Positions 8,632 to 15,556 of a DNA stretch of 16,668 bases are shown here, one piece after another. The position numbers and the translations under genes were made by a program. How positions within the stretch are numbered: the stretch's first letter is position 1; each line of letters starts with the position of its first letter. Origin of the DNA: Legionellales bacterium UBA4759 (GTDB lineage: Bacteria > Pseudomonadota > Gammaproteobacteria > Legionellales > Legionellaceae); contig DHHZ01000050.1 in the NCBI GenBank assembly GCA_002403515.1, positions 1 through 16,668 of the forward strand. Reading direction: 5' to 3'. The notes under the pieces were generated by a model that searched no databases, was not told where the DNA came from, and was given only the letters and a program-made list of their open reading frames with translations.

Positions 8632-9348
8632 AAAACTGAAAAACTTTATTGCATCACCGACAACACATCTATTTATAAAATTTTTAATAACGCCCTCAAA
8701 GCATTTGCTAATACTCATAATCGTTTTACAAAGCTCGCGCAACTAAAATTTAAAAATGCCATGGAACCCCCTCACCTCTTATTATCAATTGATTGGCAAG
8801 AACAAACTCTTTCAACAGGAAAGCAAAATAATATTTTAGGCAGCAATGGGCGAGTTTTAATTAATCATGAGAAAATTCATATTCCAGCCATCATGGCAAC
8901 CCCTGAATATTTAGCTTTTTATCGAGCGTATCTAATCCAACCCGAAGAATATATTCAATTTGACGACCCACCCTATCCCATCTGGAAAATGAAAATTTCA
9001 AGAAATTATGTTAAGAAATTTCTTATGAGTTCTGAAGGTGGTGGATTTTATCTCGAATATCATCATGATGTACCTCACTATCATCAAAATATTCAGGGTC
9101 AGGGGTATTATATACTTGGTAAACCCAATTCGGATTTTACAAACATCCAACTCACGGCATTTCAAATTCCCAAAGGTTATGCAATTTACACAGCAAAAGG
9201 TGCTGTTCATTGTGATGCGGCTCTGACAGGTGAATACCTGGTAGGTTACCATTTATCCAAAAATTATTCGACTGTCTTACTTCGACAAAAAAAAGCTCCC
9301 GAACAAATGGTTCAAGTCTTTTTTGATGGCAAGAGCACAACAAATTGA
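8617..9348 (+). CDS. Cupin-like orphan protein
   Basis: I do not recognise this 243-residue protein (239 if the ATG at 8629 is used). Its C-terminal half looks like a small beta-barrel of the cupin type. HHDVPHYH (149-156) could be metal-binding motif 1, followed by GQGYYILGKP. FQIPKGYAIYTAKGAVH (182-198) resembles cupin motif 2 (PxG...H) and is followed by GEYLVGYHLSK. The N-terminal ~90 residues have no recognisable motif. There is no signal peptide or membrane segment. No clear Shine-Dalgarno precedes the TGCA tract. The cupin assignment is inference from motif spacing; an enzyme role is unproven. The last 33 bases (VFFDGKSTTN and stop) lie in the left copy of the direct repeat around the neighbouring ATPase gene. 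Confidence 0.8.
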   Translation: MHACMKTEKLYCITDNTSIYKIFNNALKAFANTHNRFTKLAQLKFKNAMEPPHLLLSIDWQEQTLSTGKQNNILGSNGRVLINHEKIHIPAIMATPEYLAFYRAYLIQPEEYIQFDDPPYPIWKMKISRNYVKKFLMSSEGGGFYLEYHHDVPHYHQNIQGQGYYILGKPNSDFTNIQLTAFQIPKGYAIYTAKGAVHCDAALTGEYLVGYHLSKNYSTVLLRQKKAPEQMVQVFFDGKSTTN

Positions 9349-9364
9349 TTTTACATGATACAAT
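9316..9364 (+). repeat. 49-bp direct repeat, left copy
   Basis: It matches 10633-10681 at 46 of 49 positions; the last 29 bases are identical. It starts at the codons for VFFD of the cupin-like gene, carries its stop codon, and ends 15 nt before the 3' end of the convergent ATPase gene. Its end contains TGATACAAT, which resembles an extended -10 element. Confidence 0.93.
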
Positions 9365-9379
9365 TAAAGTTTATTCATA

Positions 9380-10555
9380 TTACTCATACCCTAACTCAGC
9401 GAAAATATAACTGAAAGCCTGTTTCCAATACAATGCTTTGACATCACCTAATTGTTTTGCATATGGATCATTGGATACAGCTAACAATTCAGCTCCAGGA
9501 AATTCGTCTTTTAGTCGCTGAAGTGGTTTAAACATCTCCACATATACTTCTCTTGCACTTTTTATCTCAATTAACAAAGTTGATTGATTTGGTCTTTCAA
9601 TAATTAAATCAATTTCTTGATCATTGACTGTTTTAACGTAAGAAAACTTATATTCTTTTTGATAATAGCTAGCAAGTCGAATGCACTCATTAATAAAAAA
9701 ATGTTCAAAAGCATTGCCATAGGCGCTTGTGCTAGGCAATAGAGGTAGCGAAAGGTGAAGTGCGAGTGCTCTGACAATCCCTGTATCGAAAAAGTAAAAT
9801 TTAGGTTTTTGATGAACCCTTTTCCTAAGCGAACCATGATAAGGCTCTAACATATACCCTAATAGAGTATCCTCTAGAAGTAGGAAGTAAGATTTAACTG
9901 TTTTTTCATCTAAATGGGTATCACGAGCAATTGCTGCGTAGTTAAGAATTTGACCATTACATTGAGCGGCAACTTCTAAAAATTTTCTAAATGGGACTAA
10001 ATTCCTTACAAATTGTTCCCTTGCAATTTCTTCTTTCAAATAGGTGTGCGCATAAGCCATTAAAAATTGTTTTTTTTCATCATCACGAGAGCATTCAAAA
10101 ATTTCAGGCAACGTTCCCCATTGTAACGCCTGATTCAAATCAAATCGTTCTCCAAGTTCTATATGTGTTAAAGGAAATAAATGATAAACAAACGCTCTTC
10201 CTGCCAATAAATTTACACCTTCCTTTTTCAATTTTTTAGCACTAGAACCAGTCATGATATAAAATCGGTCTTTATCTTTCATCAAGCGCTGAATGACATT
10301 CAAAAGCTCAGGAATTTTTTGAATTTCATCAACCAAAATATATTGATAATTGCTAGGTAGAGCTTTCACCATGTCATAGAAAGCATTGGGTCGGATTTGC
10401 AGTTGATATTCCAAATCTAAGTCTAAAAGATCAAAATAATAAGCTCCCAAAGGCTGGTAAACCTCCGCCAATAATGTACTTTTACCTGTATTTCTCGCCC
10501 CAAAAAGAAAGGCATGATGTTGTTTTGGCAATTTCAAAAGACGAGGAAACATCAT
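9380..10555 (-). CDS. AAA ATPase with DUF4143 and PD-(D/E)XK-like C-terminus
   Basis: This 391-residue protein belongs to the large family of ATP-binding DUF4143 proteins, common in bacteria and archaea, often mobile and of uncertain role. The AAA domain has Walker A GARNTGKST (19-27), Walker B YILVDEIQ (72-79), a sensor-like MTGSSAKKL (101-109) and LLAGRA (116-121). A winged-helix-like segment follows (about 198-235). The C-terminal domain has the order E290, EIDLIIE (D316) and LIEIKSA (E330, K332), matching a PD-(D/E)XK nuclease core; activity is not established for such proteins. Two adjacent ATGs follow GGAG; the second (10552) has the better spacing of 6 nt. The gene stands alone between two 49-bp direct repeats and opposite to its neighbours, which suggests insertion. 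Function unknown; an antitoxin-like, DNA-linked or defence role is speculation. Confidence 0.9.
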   Translation of the reverse strand: MMFPRLLKLPKQHHAFLFGARNTGKSTLLAEVYQPLGAYYFDLLDLDLEYQLQIRPNAFYDMVKALPSNYQYILVDEIQKIPELLNVIQRLMKDKDRFYIMTGSSAKKLKKEGVNLLAGRAFVYHLFPLTHIELGERFDLNQALQWGTLPEIFECSRDDEKKQFLMAYAHTYLKEEIAREQFVRNLVPFRKFLEVAAQCNGQILNYAAIARDTHLDEKTVKSYFLLLEDTLLGYMLEPYHGSLRKRVHQKPKFYFFDTGIVRALALHLSLPLLPSTSAYGNAFEHFFINECIRLASYYQKEYKFSYVKTVNDQEIDLIIERPNQSTLLIEIKSAREVYVEMFKPLQRLKDEFPGAELLAVSNDPYAKQLGDVKALYWKQAFSYIFAELGYE

Positions 10556-10584
10556 TAACTCCGCTTTTTCTTGTAATATCTGGA

Positions 10585-10590
10585 ATTATA
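10585..10590 (-). promoter_or_regulatory. Candidate -10 element of the ATPase gene
   Basis: A perfect TATAAT on the minus strand, 29 nt before the ATG at 10555. The -35 region is only a T-run with no good hexamer, so this is a weak call. It lies inside the repeat-bounded interval, so the cassette would carry its own promoter. Confidence 0.35.
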
Positions 10591-10632
10591 ATCCATTTTT
10601 AACAGTAAAAAAAGGATTTCATTCCGTTAATA

Positions 10633-10681
10633 GTCTTTTTTGATAGCAAGCACACAACAAATTGATTTTACATGATACAAT
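10633..10681 (+). repeat. 49-bp direct repeat, right copy
   Basis: Copy of 9316-9364 with three mismatches. It still reads VFFDSKHTTN and stop in the frame of the cupin-like gene, but the bases before it show no further similarity to that gene, so it is a duplicated gene tail. It ends in TGATACAAT (10673-10681), 29 nt before the ATG of the small orphan gene. Confidence 0.93.
10673..10681 (+). promoter_or_regulatory. Candidate extended -10 promoter for the small orphan gene
   Basis: TGATACAAT has the TGn extension and five of six -10 bases. There is no good -35 at the right distance. It lies 29 nt before the ATG at 10711 and inside the right repeat copy, so an identical element ends the left copy. 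Confidence 0.35.
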
Positions 10682-10710
10682 AAAAAATTATTGATTAATC
10701 AAATTAAGCT

Positions 10711-10959
10711 ATGGATACCCATAACCCAATTACTGAAGAACTGAAAAAAAACTCTTTTCATAATAGTTTTTTTGGCGCCGAAAAACAAAATGAAAAAGCT
10801 ACTCAGATAACAGAATCCGACTTGAGTTTTGATTTAAATAGCGTTGATTTAAACGACTTAGATCTTGAACACTCAAGTGCTAGCTCACAAACAAAAGATG
10901 AAGAAGAAGCTATCTCTTGCTGTCTTGGTTTTTGGAACTGGTTATGTCCTAAGCGCTAA
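10711..10959 (+). CDS. Small acidic orphan protein with Cys/Trp-rich tail
   Basis: I do not recognise this 82-residue protein. Residues 1-67 are polar, acidic and low in hydrophobics, with a repetitive DLNSVDLNDLDLE stretch (41-53), so they are probably disordered. The last 15 residues change character: ISCCLGFWNWLCPKR, with three Cys (70, 71, 79), two Trp and a basic end. Such a tail could be lipidated, bind metal or insert in a membrane; none can be shown here. There is no signal peptide. The Shine-Dalgarno is weak (AATTAAG). It overlaps proC tail to tail by 18 bp. The clear domain change and the promoter-like element upstream favour a real gene over a chance frame. Confidence 0.6.
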   Translation: MDTHNPITEELKKNSFHNSFFGAEKQNEKATQITESDLSFDLNSVDLNDLDLEHSSASSQTKDEEEAISCCLGFWNWLCPKR

Positions 10960-11721
10960 AACCCTTTGCCAAGCTGCTTGAATTGCTTTATCAATTGATT
11001 GTGGAATCTCTTGTTTTTTCATCACTTCTAATGCGGCCGATGTTGTTCCTTTCGGAGATGCCACTTGAGCAATAAACTCTTGAAAACAAATATTTTTTTC
11101 ATGTGCCAATTGAGAAGAACCTAAAAATGTTTGCACAATAAGTTTTTTTGCCAACGTCTCACTCATCCCTAATTCTATTGCCGATTGCACAAAAGCATCC
11201 ATGAAATAAAAAACATACGCTGGACCACTGCCTGCTAAAATAGTTCCAATATCCAAAGCATCATCGGTGCATACCCAATCGACAGAACCGAGACATGCAA
11301 AAAGTTTTTCAAGGATTTCAACATTTTTTTGACTCAAATCATCGCCTTTTAATAATAAGCTCGCAGATGCTTGCACTTGCGCATTGATATTAGGCATTGC
11401 CCGAACCACTTGGGAATGTTCTGGGATAAAAGCTTTGATTTGTGACAAAGTCACACCGGCCGCAAGAGATACAATAAGGACATCAGATGTTAAAAACGGT
11501 GAAATTTCATGTAATACAGTTGCAATTAAACCCGGCTTAACGGCGATAACCACCACATCACTGTGCTGTAAATCCAATTTATTGCATGGCCTGGTTTCAA
11601 TCCCATTATCCAAACATTGATGAATTTGACTAGGTGAGGAAACAATGACTTTATCATCTTTTGCCCAAAGATGTGCTATCGCTTTTGCCAATCGCCCATA
11701 ACCAATCATTCGAATATTCAC
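10942..11721 (-). CDS. proC: Pyrroline-5-carboxylate reductase
   Basis: Catalyses the last step of proline synthesis, the NAD(P)H-dependent reduction of 1-pyrroline-5-carboxylate, as a cytosolic oligomer. The N-terminal Rossmann strand reads IRMIGYGRLAKAI; the glycine motif is GYGRLA instead of the usual GAGNMA. VVIAVKPG, the VVRAMPNINAQV loop and GSGPAYVFYFMDAF are family landmarks. The C-terminal signature includes QVASPKGTTSAALEVM. Length is 259, slightly short of the usual ~270. The start is a GTG at 11719-11721 overlapping the yggS stop as GTGA, which suggests coupled translation. An ATG four codons later would cut into the first strand. This is the last gene of rph-yggS-proC. Confidence 0.93.
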   Translation of the reverse strand: MNIRMIGYGRLAKAIAHLWAKDDKVIVSSPSQIHQCLDNGIETRPCNKLDLQHSDVVVIAVKPGLIATVLHEISPFLTSDVLIVSLAAGVTLSQIKAFIPEHSQVVRAMPNINAQVQASASLLLKGDDLSQKNVEILEKLFACLGSVDWVCTDDALDIGTILAGSGPAYVFYFMDAFVQSAIELGMSETLAKKLIVQTFLGSSQLAHEKNICFQEFIAQVASPKGTTSAALEVMKKQEIPQSIDKAIQAAWQRVLALRT

Positions 11722-12344
11722 TGCCTTTCTCCAAATATTGCGCGTCCTAACCGAATCATATTACTTCCAGCAAGAATTGCTTGAGGGTAATCATCACTCA
11801 TGCCCATCGACAGTGTATCCATACCCAATCCATATTGTTGATTACATTCATTAAAAAAAGTTTTTAATTGTTGAAATGCCTGAAATTGCTCATCTTCACT
11901 TAAACCCATAGGCAAAATAGTCATCAAACCACGAAAATGAAGCATAGGAAACTCTTGAGCCATTTTCATCACATCTTGCGCTTGAGAGAATGTCGCCCCA
12001 CCTTTATTGTCATCAGGTAGAATTTTTACTTGAATTAAAATATTTTGAGTTTTATTAAGAATTTGATTAGAGCGATTCAACTCTTTTGCAATAGCTAATG
12101 ATGAAACCGTTTCCACCCAATCAAAATATTGCGCTAGTTTTTTGCATTTTTTGGTTTGAATAGTCCCGATGTAATGCCACTGACAATCCAGGGGTTTAAG
12201 GGTTTGAATTTTAGGAAGGGCTTCATTTAAATAGTTTTCCCCAAAATGCTTAAAACCTTCTTGATAGGCTTTTTGAATTTTTTCCACATTTTGGGTTTTC
12301 GTGACCGCTACCACGGTCACGTTTTCAGGAAGTTGTTTAAGCAT
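11718..12344 (-). CDS. yggS: PLP-binding YggS/PROSC family protein
   Basis: A cytosolic PLP-binding single-domain barrel protein that helps keep pyridoxal phosphate balance; no enzymatic reaction is firmly known. VVAVTKTQ carries the PLP lysine, followed by FGENYLNEALPKI, WHYIGTIQTKK, FRGLMTILP and the end SMGMSDDYPQAI with NMIRLGRAIFG, all strong signatures. With the ATG at 12342-12344 it has 208 residues against ~225-235 usual. A TTG in frame at 12371 would add nine residues (217). A stop lies just upstream of it, so the N-terminal helix found in most relatives is missing or much reduced. It overlaps rph by 8 bp and proC by 4 bp. The yggS-proC pairing is widely conserved. Confidence 0.92.
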   Translation of the reverse strand: MLKQLPENVTVVAVTKTQNVEKIQKAYQEGFKHFGENYLNEALPKIQTLKPLDCQWHYIGTIQTKKCKKLAQYFDWVETVSSLAIAKELNRSNQILNKTQNILIQVKILPDDNKGGATFSQAQDVMKMAQEFPMLHFRGLMTILPMGLSEDEQFQAFQQLKTFFNECNQQYGLGMDTLSMGMSDDYPQAILAGSNMIRLGRAIFGERQ

Positions 12345-13056
12345 GTTGAACAGAGGCTTTTTGTTTCTCAATCAAATGAGAGATGCCCTCACCTGCAATA
12401 CTTATCATTTGTTGTAAATGTTGATGATCAAAACTACCATCTTCTGCGGTACCTTGTAATTCAATAAAACGGCCCTGTTCATTCATGATGATATTCATAT
12501 CGGTTTCTGCCACCACATCTTCAGCATAATCCAAGTCTAGAACCACTTGCTGACGATATATGCCAACAGAAACGGCTGCAATCCAGGTGAAATTTGGTTT
12601 TTTTCGTATTTTTTCATTTTTATGCATCCATTCGATGGCATCATATAATGCAACACAAGCACCCGTGATAGACGCTGTACGTGTGCCACCATCGGCCTGA
12701 ATAACATCACAATCAATGGTAATGGTGTGGTCACCCAAATATTTTAAATCAACACAAGCACGTAACGAACGACCAATCAAACGTTGAATTTCTAAAGTCC
12801 GACCACCTTGACGACCTTTTGCAGATTCTCGTTCAGTTCGAGTATGTGTTGCACGTGGTAGCATCCCATATTCAGCGGTTACCCATCCTTGATTTTTGCC
12901 TTTTAAGAAACGAGGCACCCCGTCAGTCACACTAGCAGTACATAATACTTTGGTTTGGCCAAAAGAAACCAAAACAGAACCTTCTGCATAGGGTGTATAA
13001 TTTCTTTGAATTTCGATGGTTCTTAATTGGTTTGCTTCACGTTGACTTGGGCGCAT
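12337..13056 (-). CDS. rph: Ribonuclease PH
   Basis: A phosphorolytic 3'-5' exoribonuclease that trims tRNA and other RNA ends, working as a hexamer. At 239 residues it has the family length. Visible signatures are MRPSQREANQLRTIEI at the start, GQTKVLCTASV, the RFLKGKNQGWVTAEYGMLPRATHTR region, ERESAKGRQGGRTLEIQRLIGRSLRA and DCDVIQADGGTRTASITGA near the catalytic aspartates. AAGGAAG lies 5 nt before the ATG. It is the first gene of the rph-yggS-proC operon. A perfect 6-bp inverted repeat, ACCTAT/ATAGGT (13091-13112), lies upstream and could be an operator or chance. No frameshift is seen. Confidence 0.96.
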   Translation of the reverse strand: MRPSQREANQLRTIEIQRNYTPYAEGSVLVSFGQTKVLCTASVTDGVPRFLKGKNQGWVTAEYGMLPRATHTRTERESAKGRQGGRTLEIQRLIGRSLRACVDLKYLGDHTITIDCDVIQADGGTRTASITGACVALYDAIEWMHKNEKIRKKPNFTWIAAVSVGIYRQQVVLDLDYAEDVVAETDMNIIMNEQGRFIELQGTAEDGSFDHQHLQQMISIAGEGISHLIEKQKASVQHA

Positions 13057-13184
13057 TTTCGCTTCCTTCTCACAAATAAAATAAATAAGTACCTATTATC
13101 CAAAAAATAGGTCTTGAAATCTAGCACTTGTGTTCCTTAAATGCAGAAGACCTAATTGAGTGTAGTACTTACTGATGAGTTCTT

Positions 13185-13874
13185 TCACTGCACCAAGATG
13201 TGTGGGTATTGTTTTTTATCAAGCCAATGCAATATTTTTAATACACTTTTCTTTTCTAAAGCAATACATCCAGAGGTTGATGTATACGGTGTGGTCCACA
13301 GGTGTATGAAAATAGCGCTCCCTGCTCCCCGGATGATTGGATTCATGTTGTAATTCACAATAGCGCCATACATATAAGGTGGGATCAACATGTTCTCATA
13401 ACTTTGTGCTTTAGTTGAACCAGTCACCCACTGATTATAATGTTTGCTATTCACATCATCGATAAATTTGTCAGCAGCGGTGATGTATTTATAATCCATT
13501 TTAACTGCCAATGGATGAAAGCCAAATGCTTCACCAATCGGAAAAAAACCTGCTGGTGTTTTTAAATCCCCTTCTTTTTTTCGCCCGACTGATGCAACCC
13601 CGTTGCGCCCTATAACTGCTCTAAATGCTGGGGTAAATACGCTGCGCCATTCATTCCTTTGCTTTTCACATAAAACAACCTTGGCTTTAAAGCCCCCTAA
13701 GGCTTTTACAATCATAATCTGTGATGTAGACAAAGGTATTTTTTTTGCATTGATGGGGTAACTTAAGATGTTACAAGAAGGATTTAATTTATCATTTGCC
13801 ATTAAAGAACTACTCAACAAAGGTAGCAGGATAAAACTAAAAAAATTTTTATAAAATTGGTAAGCCATTTTCAT
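13185..13874 (-). CDS. Exported L,D-transpeptidase (YkuD-like) family protein
   Basis: A 229-residue exported protein with a signal peptide at about residues 1-26 (basic MKMAYQFYK, hydrophobic FFSFILLPLL, cleavage near LMA-ND). The body matches the L,D-transpeptidase-like family (COG3786 type). It has RAVIGRNG, GDLKTPAGFFPIGEAFG (103-119), then HLW (H191) and TSGCIAL with the catalytic-type Cys203. Such enzymes form 3-3 crosslinks or attach proteins to peptidoglycan in the periplasm; some relatives are unassigned. The start could be the ATG at 13874, or two codons later, which gives a 9-nt gap from AGGA. It is divergent from an NlpC/P60 hydrolase gene, which suggests a shared cell-wall theme. 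There is no gene overlap with rph, 128 nt away. Confidence 0.88.
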   Translation of the reverse strand: MKMAYQFYKNFFSFILLPLLSSSLMANDKLNPSCNILSYPINAKKIPLSTSQIMIVKALGGFKAKVVLCEKQRNEWRSVFTPAFRAVIGRNGVASVGRKKEGDLKTPAGFFPIGEAFGFHPLAVKMDYKYITAADKFIDDVNSKHYNQWVTGSTKAQSYENMLIPPYMYGAIVNYNMNPIIRGAGSAIFIHLWTTPYTSTSGCIALEKKSVLKILHWLDKKQYPHILVQ

Positions 13875-13911
13875 CCATCCTAATCGTTAAACCTCAATAA
13901 TGATCAAATAT

Positions 13912-13940
13912 TTGACAGATAAGCATATTTTTGATACAAT
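13912..13940 (+). promoter_or_regulatory. Sigma-70 promoter of the NlpC/P60 gene
   Basis: A perfect -35 TTGACA (13912-13917), 17 nt, then TACAAT (13935-13940), five of six -10 bases. Transcription should start near 13947. This leaves no room for a leader before the GTG at 13955 but about 29 nt before the ATG at 13976. Confidence 0.75.
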
Positions 13941-13975
13941 AAAGCCTGTTTTTTGTGAACAAATCGGCTTGGTTT

Positions 13976-15481
13976 ATGTATTGTAATGTATTTAAAAAAA
14001 ACCGTTTAGTACCAAAAATTATCCTTACCATATTTTCATTATGTCATCTTAGCGATTGTCTAGCTATCGAGGTACCAGTTGATCATTTTTCTATCGCCTC
14101 ATACACGCAAAACGTTAATGATTACTTAAACGCTAATAATGAAGATAGTAGGAAGAATTTACTGAGCATCGATTATCAACACCAGCAACTAAGCCAACTA
14201 TATAACCACTATTATTCGACAGACTCTTGGGGACTATCGCCCTGGAGTGAACAAATGGTTAAAGCTGTTTTACCCCTAATGAAAAAAGTTGAACCTGAAG
14301 TTTTAGCAGAATTTAATAATCAAGACAAATCTGAAGAACGCAAACATTTTGGGGAAAATTTTAAGGAACATGATATTGTCTGGTGGAATAAGATAAAAGA
14401 CAACATGGACTTAGGCGCACTAAACTCAAGCACGTTTCACCCAGAAAATAGAGCAATTACCGTTGCCAATACTTTTGCGCGTGCACTACCAGAAATTGCG
14501 CCTGATTTTTTCAATGTGAGTTTAGCTGGTCAAGGCTTTCCATTTGACAACTTGCAAGAATCTGCTGTTTGGGCAGGAACTCCACTTTATGTTTTAAGCA
14601 CATCAAAAGACAAAGCCTGGTCATTGGTATTAACACCTGATGGTTATTTTGCTTGGCTCAAAAGTAATGATATCGCTTATGTATCAGCTAGCTTTATTAA
14701 TCAGTGGCAACAAGCAGCAAAGAAAAATTTGATTGCCGTTATTAAAACAGAAGCACCCATTACGAATGCGCAACAACAATTTCAATTCACAGGATACATC
14801 GGTGCTGTATTTCCAATGGTGCAACGAAATGGTCAAGAAACATCAATATATATTCCCGTAAAATATGATAACCAGCAAGCAAGGATTAAAGTTGGGATTA
14901 TTAATACGACTCATTCTGCTATCATGCCGATGCCTGCATCAAAAAAAAATATGAGCAAGATCTTAAGCCAACTTCAAAATAGGCCTTATGGTTGGGGAGG
15001 GGCATTTTTTTATAATGATTGCTCTCAAGAAATGAAAAGTATCTTTACCCCATTTGGTATTTGGTTACCAAGAAATTCTGGGCAACAGTCCATGTTAAGT
15101 TCAACGATTGATCTATCAGCAAACCCAGTTAATGAGCGGCTCAACATGCTTAAAGAAAACGGTCACCCACTAACCACATTGGTCTATATCGGAGGGCATG
15201 TCATGCTATATGTGGGTAATCAAGAAATGGCCAATCATGAGACTGAAGCAATTACCTATCAAAATGTTTGGGGAATGTCGCCTGTAACAAATGATAAGCG
15301 TTATGTAATTGGGCAATCACTTTTTTTTCCACTGCTTAAGAATTATCCAAATAATCCTGATGTAATGTCCATGGCTGAAAAAGCAACCTTTAAGCTCATT
15401 TATCTTGATCAGTTAAATACTGAGCGAGAATCCCCCCAGGAATATGCTGAAAAATTCATGGGAGGATATAATCCATCATAA
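13976..15481 (+). CDS. Exported SH3-domain NlpC/P60 peptidoglycan hydrolase
   Basis: A 501-residue exported protein of the SH3-NlpC/P60 class, which cuts stem peptides of peptidoglycan, typically at D-Glu to diaminopimelate. A signal peptide covers about residues 1-30 (KKNRLVPK then a hydrophobic core, cleavage near CLA-IE). An N-terminal helical stabilising region follows (to about 190), then bacterial SH3-type segments (about 190-310) including ESAVWAGTPLYVLSTS. The catalytic domain begins near RPYGWGGAFFYNDCSQEM, with Cys349 as nucleophile. H408 in GGHVMLYVG is the likely base, and N420/H421/E422 offers a third polar residue. GIWLPRNSGQQ is typical of the family. I prefer the ATG at 13976. 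A GTG at 13955 adds seven residues but would lie only ~8 nt from the predicted transcript start. Confidence 0.9.
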   Translation: MYCNVFKKNRLVPKIILTIFSLCHLSDCLAIEVPVDHFSIASYTQNVNDYLNANNEDSRKNLLSIDYQHQQLSQLYNHYYSTDSWGLSPWSEQMVKAVLPLMKKVEPEVLAEFNNQDKSEERKHFGENFKEHDIVWWNKIKDNMDLGALNSSTFHPENRAITVANTFARALPEIAPDFFNVSLAGQGFPFDNLQESAVWAGTPLYVLSTSKDKAWSLVLTPDGYFAWLKSNDIAYVSASFINQWQQAAKKNLIAVIKTEAPITNAQQQFQFTGYIGAVFPMVQRNGQETSIYIPVKYDNQQARIKVGIINTTHSAIMPMPASKKNMSKILSQLQNRPYGWGGAFFYNDCSQEMKSIFTPFGIWLPRNSGQQSMLSSTIDLSANPVNERLNMLKENGHPLTTLVYIGGHVMLYVGNQEMANHETEAITYQNVWGMSPVTNDKRYVIGQSLFFPLLKNYPNNPDVMSMAEKATFKLIYLDQLNTERESPQEYAEKFMGGYNPS

Positions 15482-15556
15482 AAATGAGTAGGTCTTTAGA
15501 ATTGGTAGTGTCATGCGTTTAAAGTATTTTTTTAACACAAAAGAGGGTAGGTTATT

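Noticed and set aside
9038..9252. Open frames on both strands inside the cupin-like gene (62-84 codons)
   Set aside because: They lie wholly inside a longer, better supported gene, have no ribosome site and show no recognisable protein features.
9604..10239. Open frames of 77 and 82 codons within the DUF4143 ATPase gene
   Set aside because: Both overlap conserved domains of the ATPase and lack ribosome sites.
9316..10681. Direct repeats as part of a CRISPR array or an insertion sequence
   Set aside because: There are only two copies 1.3 kb apart, no transposase, and no terminal inverted repeats seen at the edges of the interval.
13091..13112. ACCTAT/ATAGGT inverted repeat upstream of rph as an operator
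   Set aside because: Only 6-bp arms with a 10-nt AT-rich spacer and no regulator gene nearby; noted in the rph entry but not called.
15482..15556. Promoter or terminator between the hydrolase and the exported orphan
   Set aside because: No hexamer pair with acceptable spacing, and only a weak A/T hairpin (GTTTAAA/TTTAAC).
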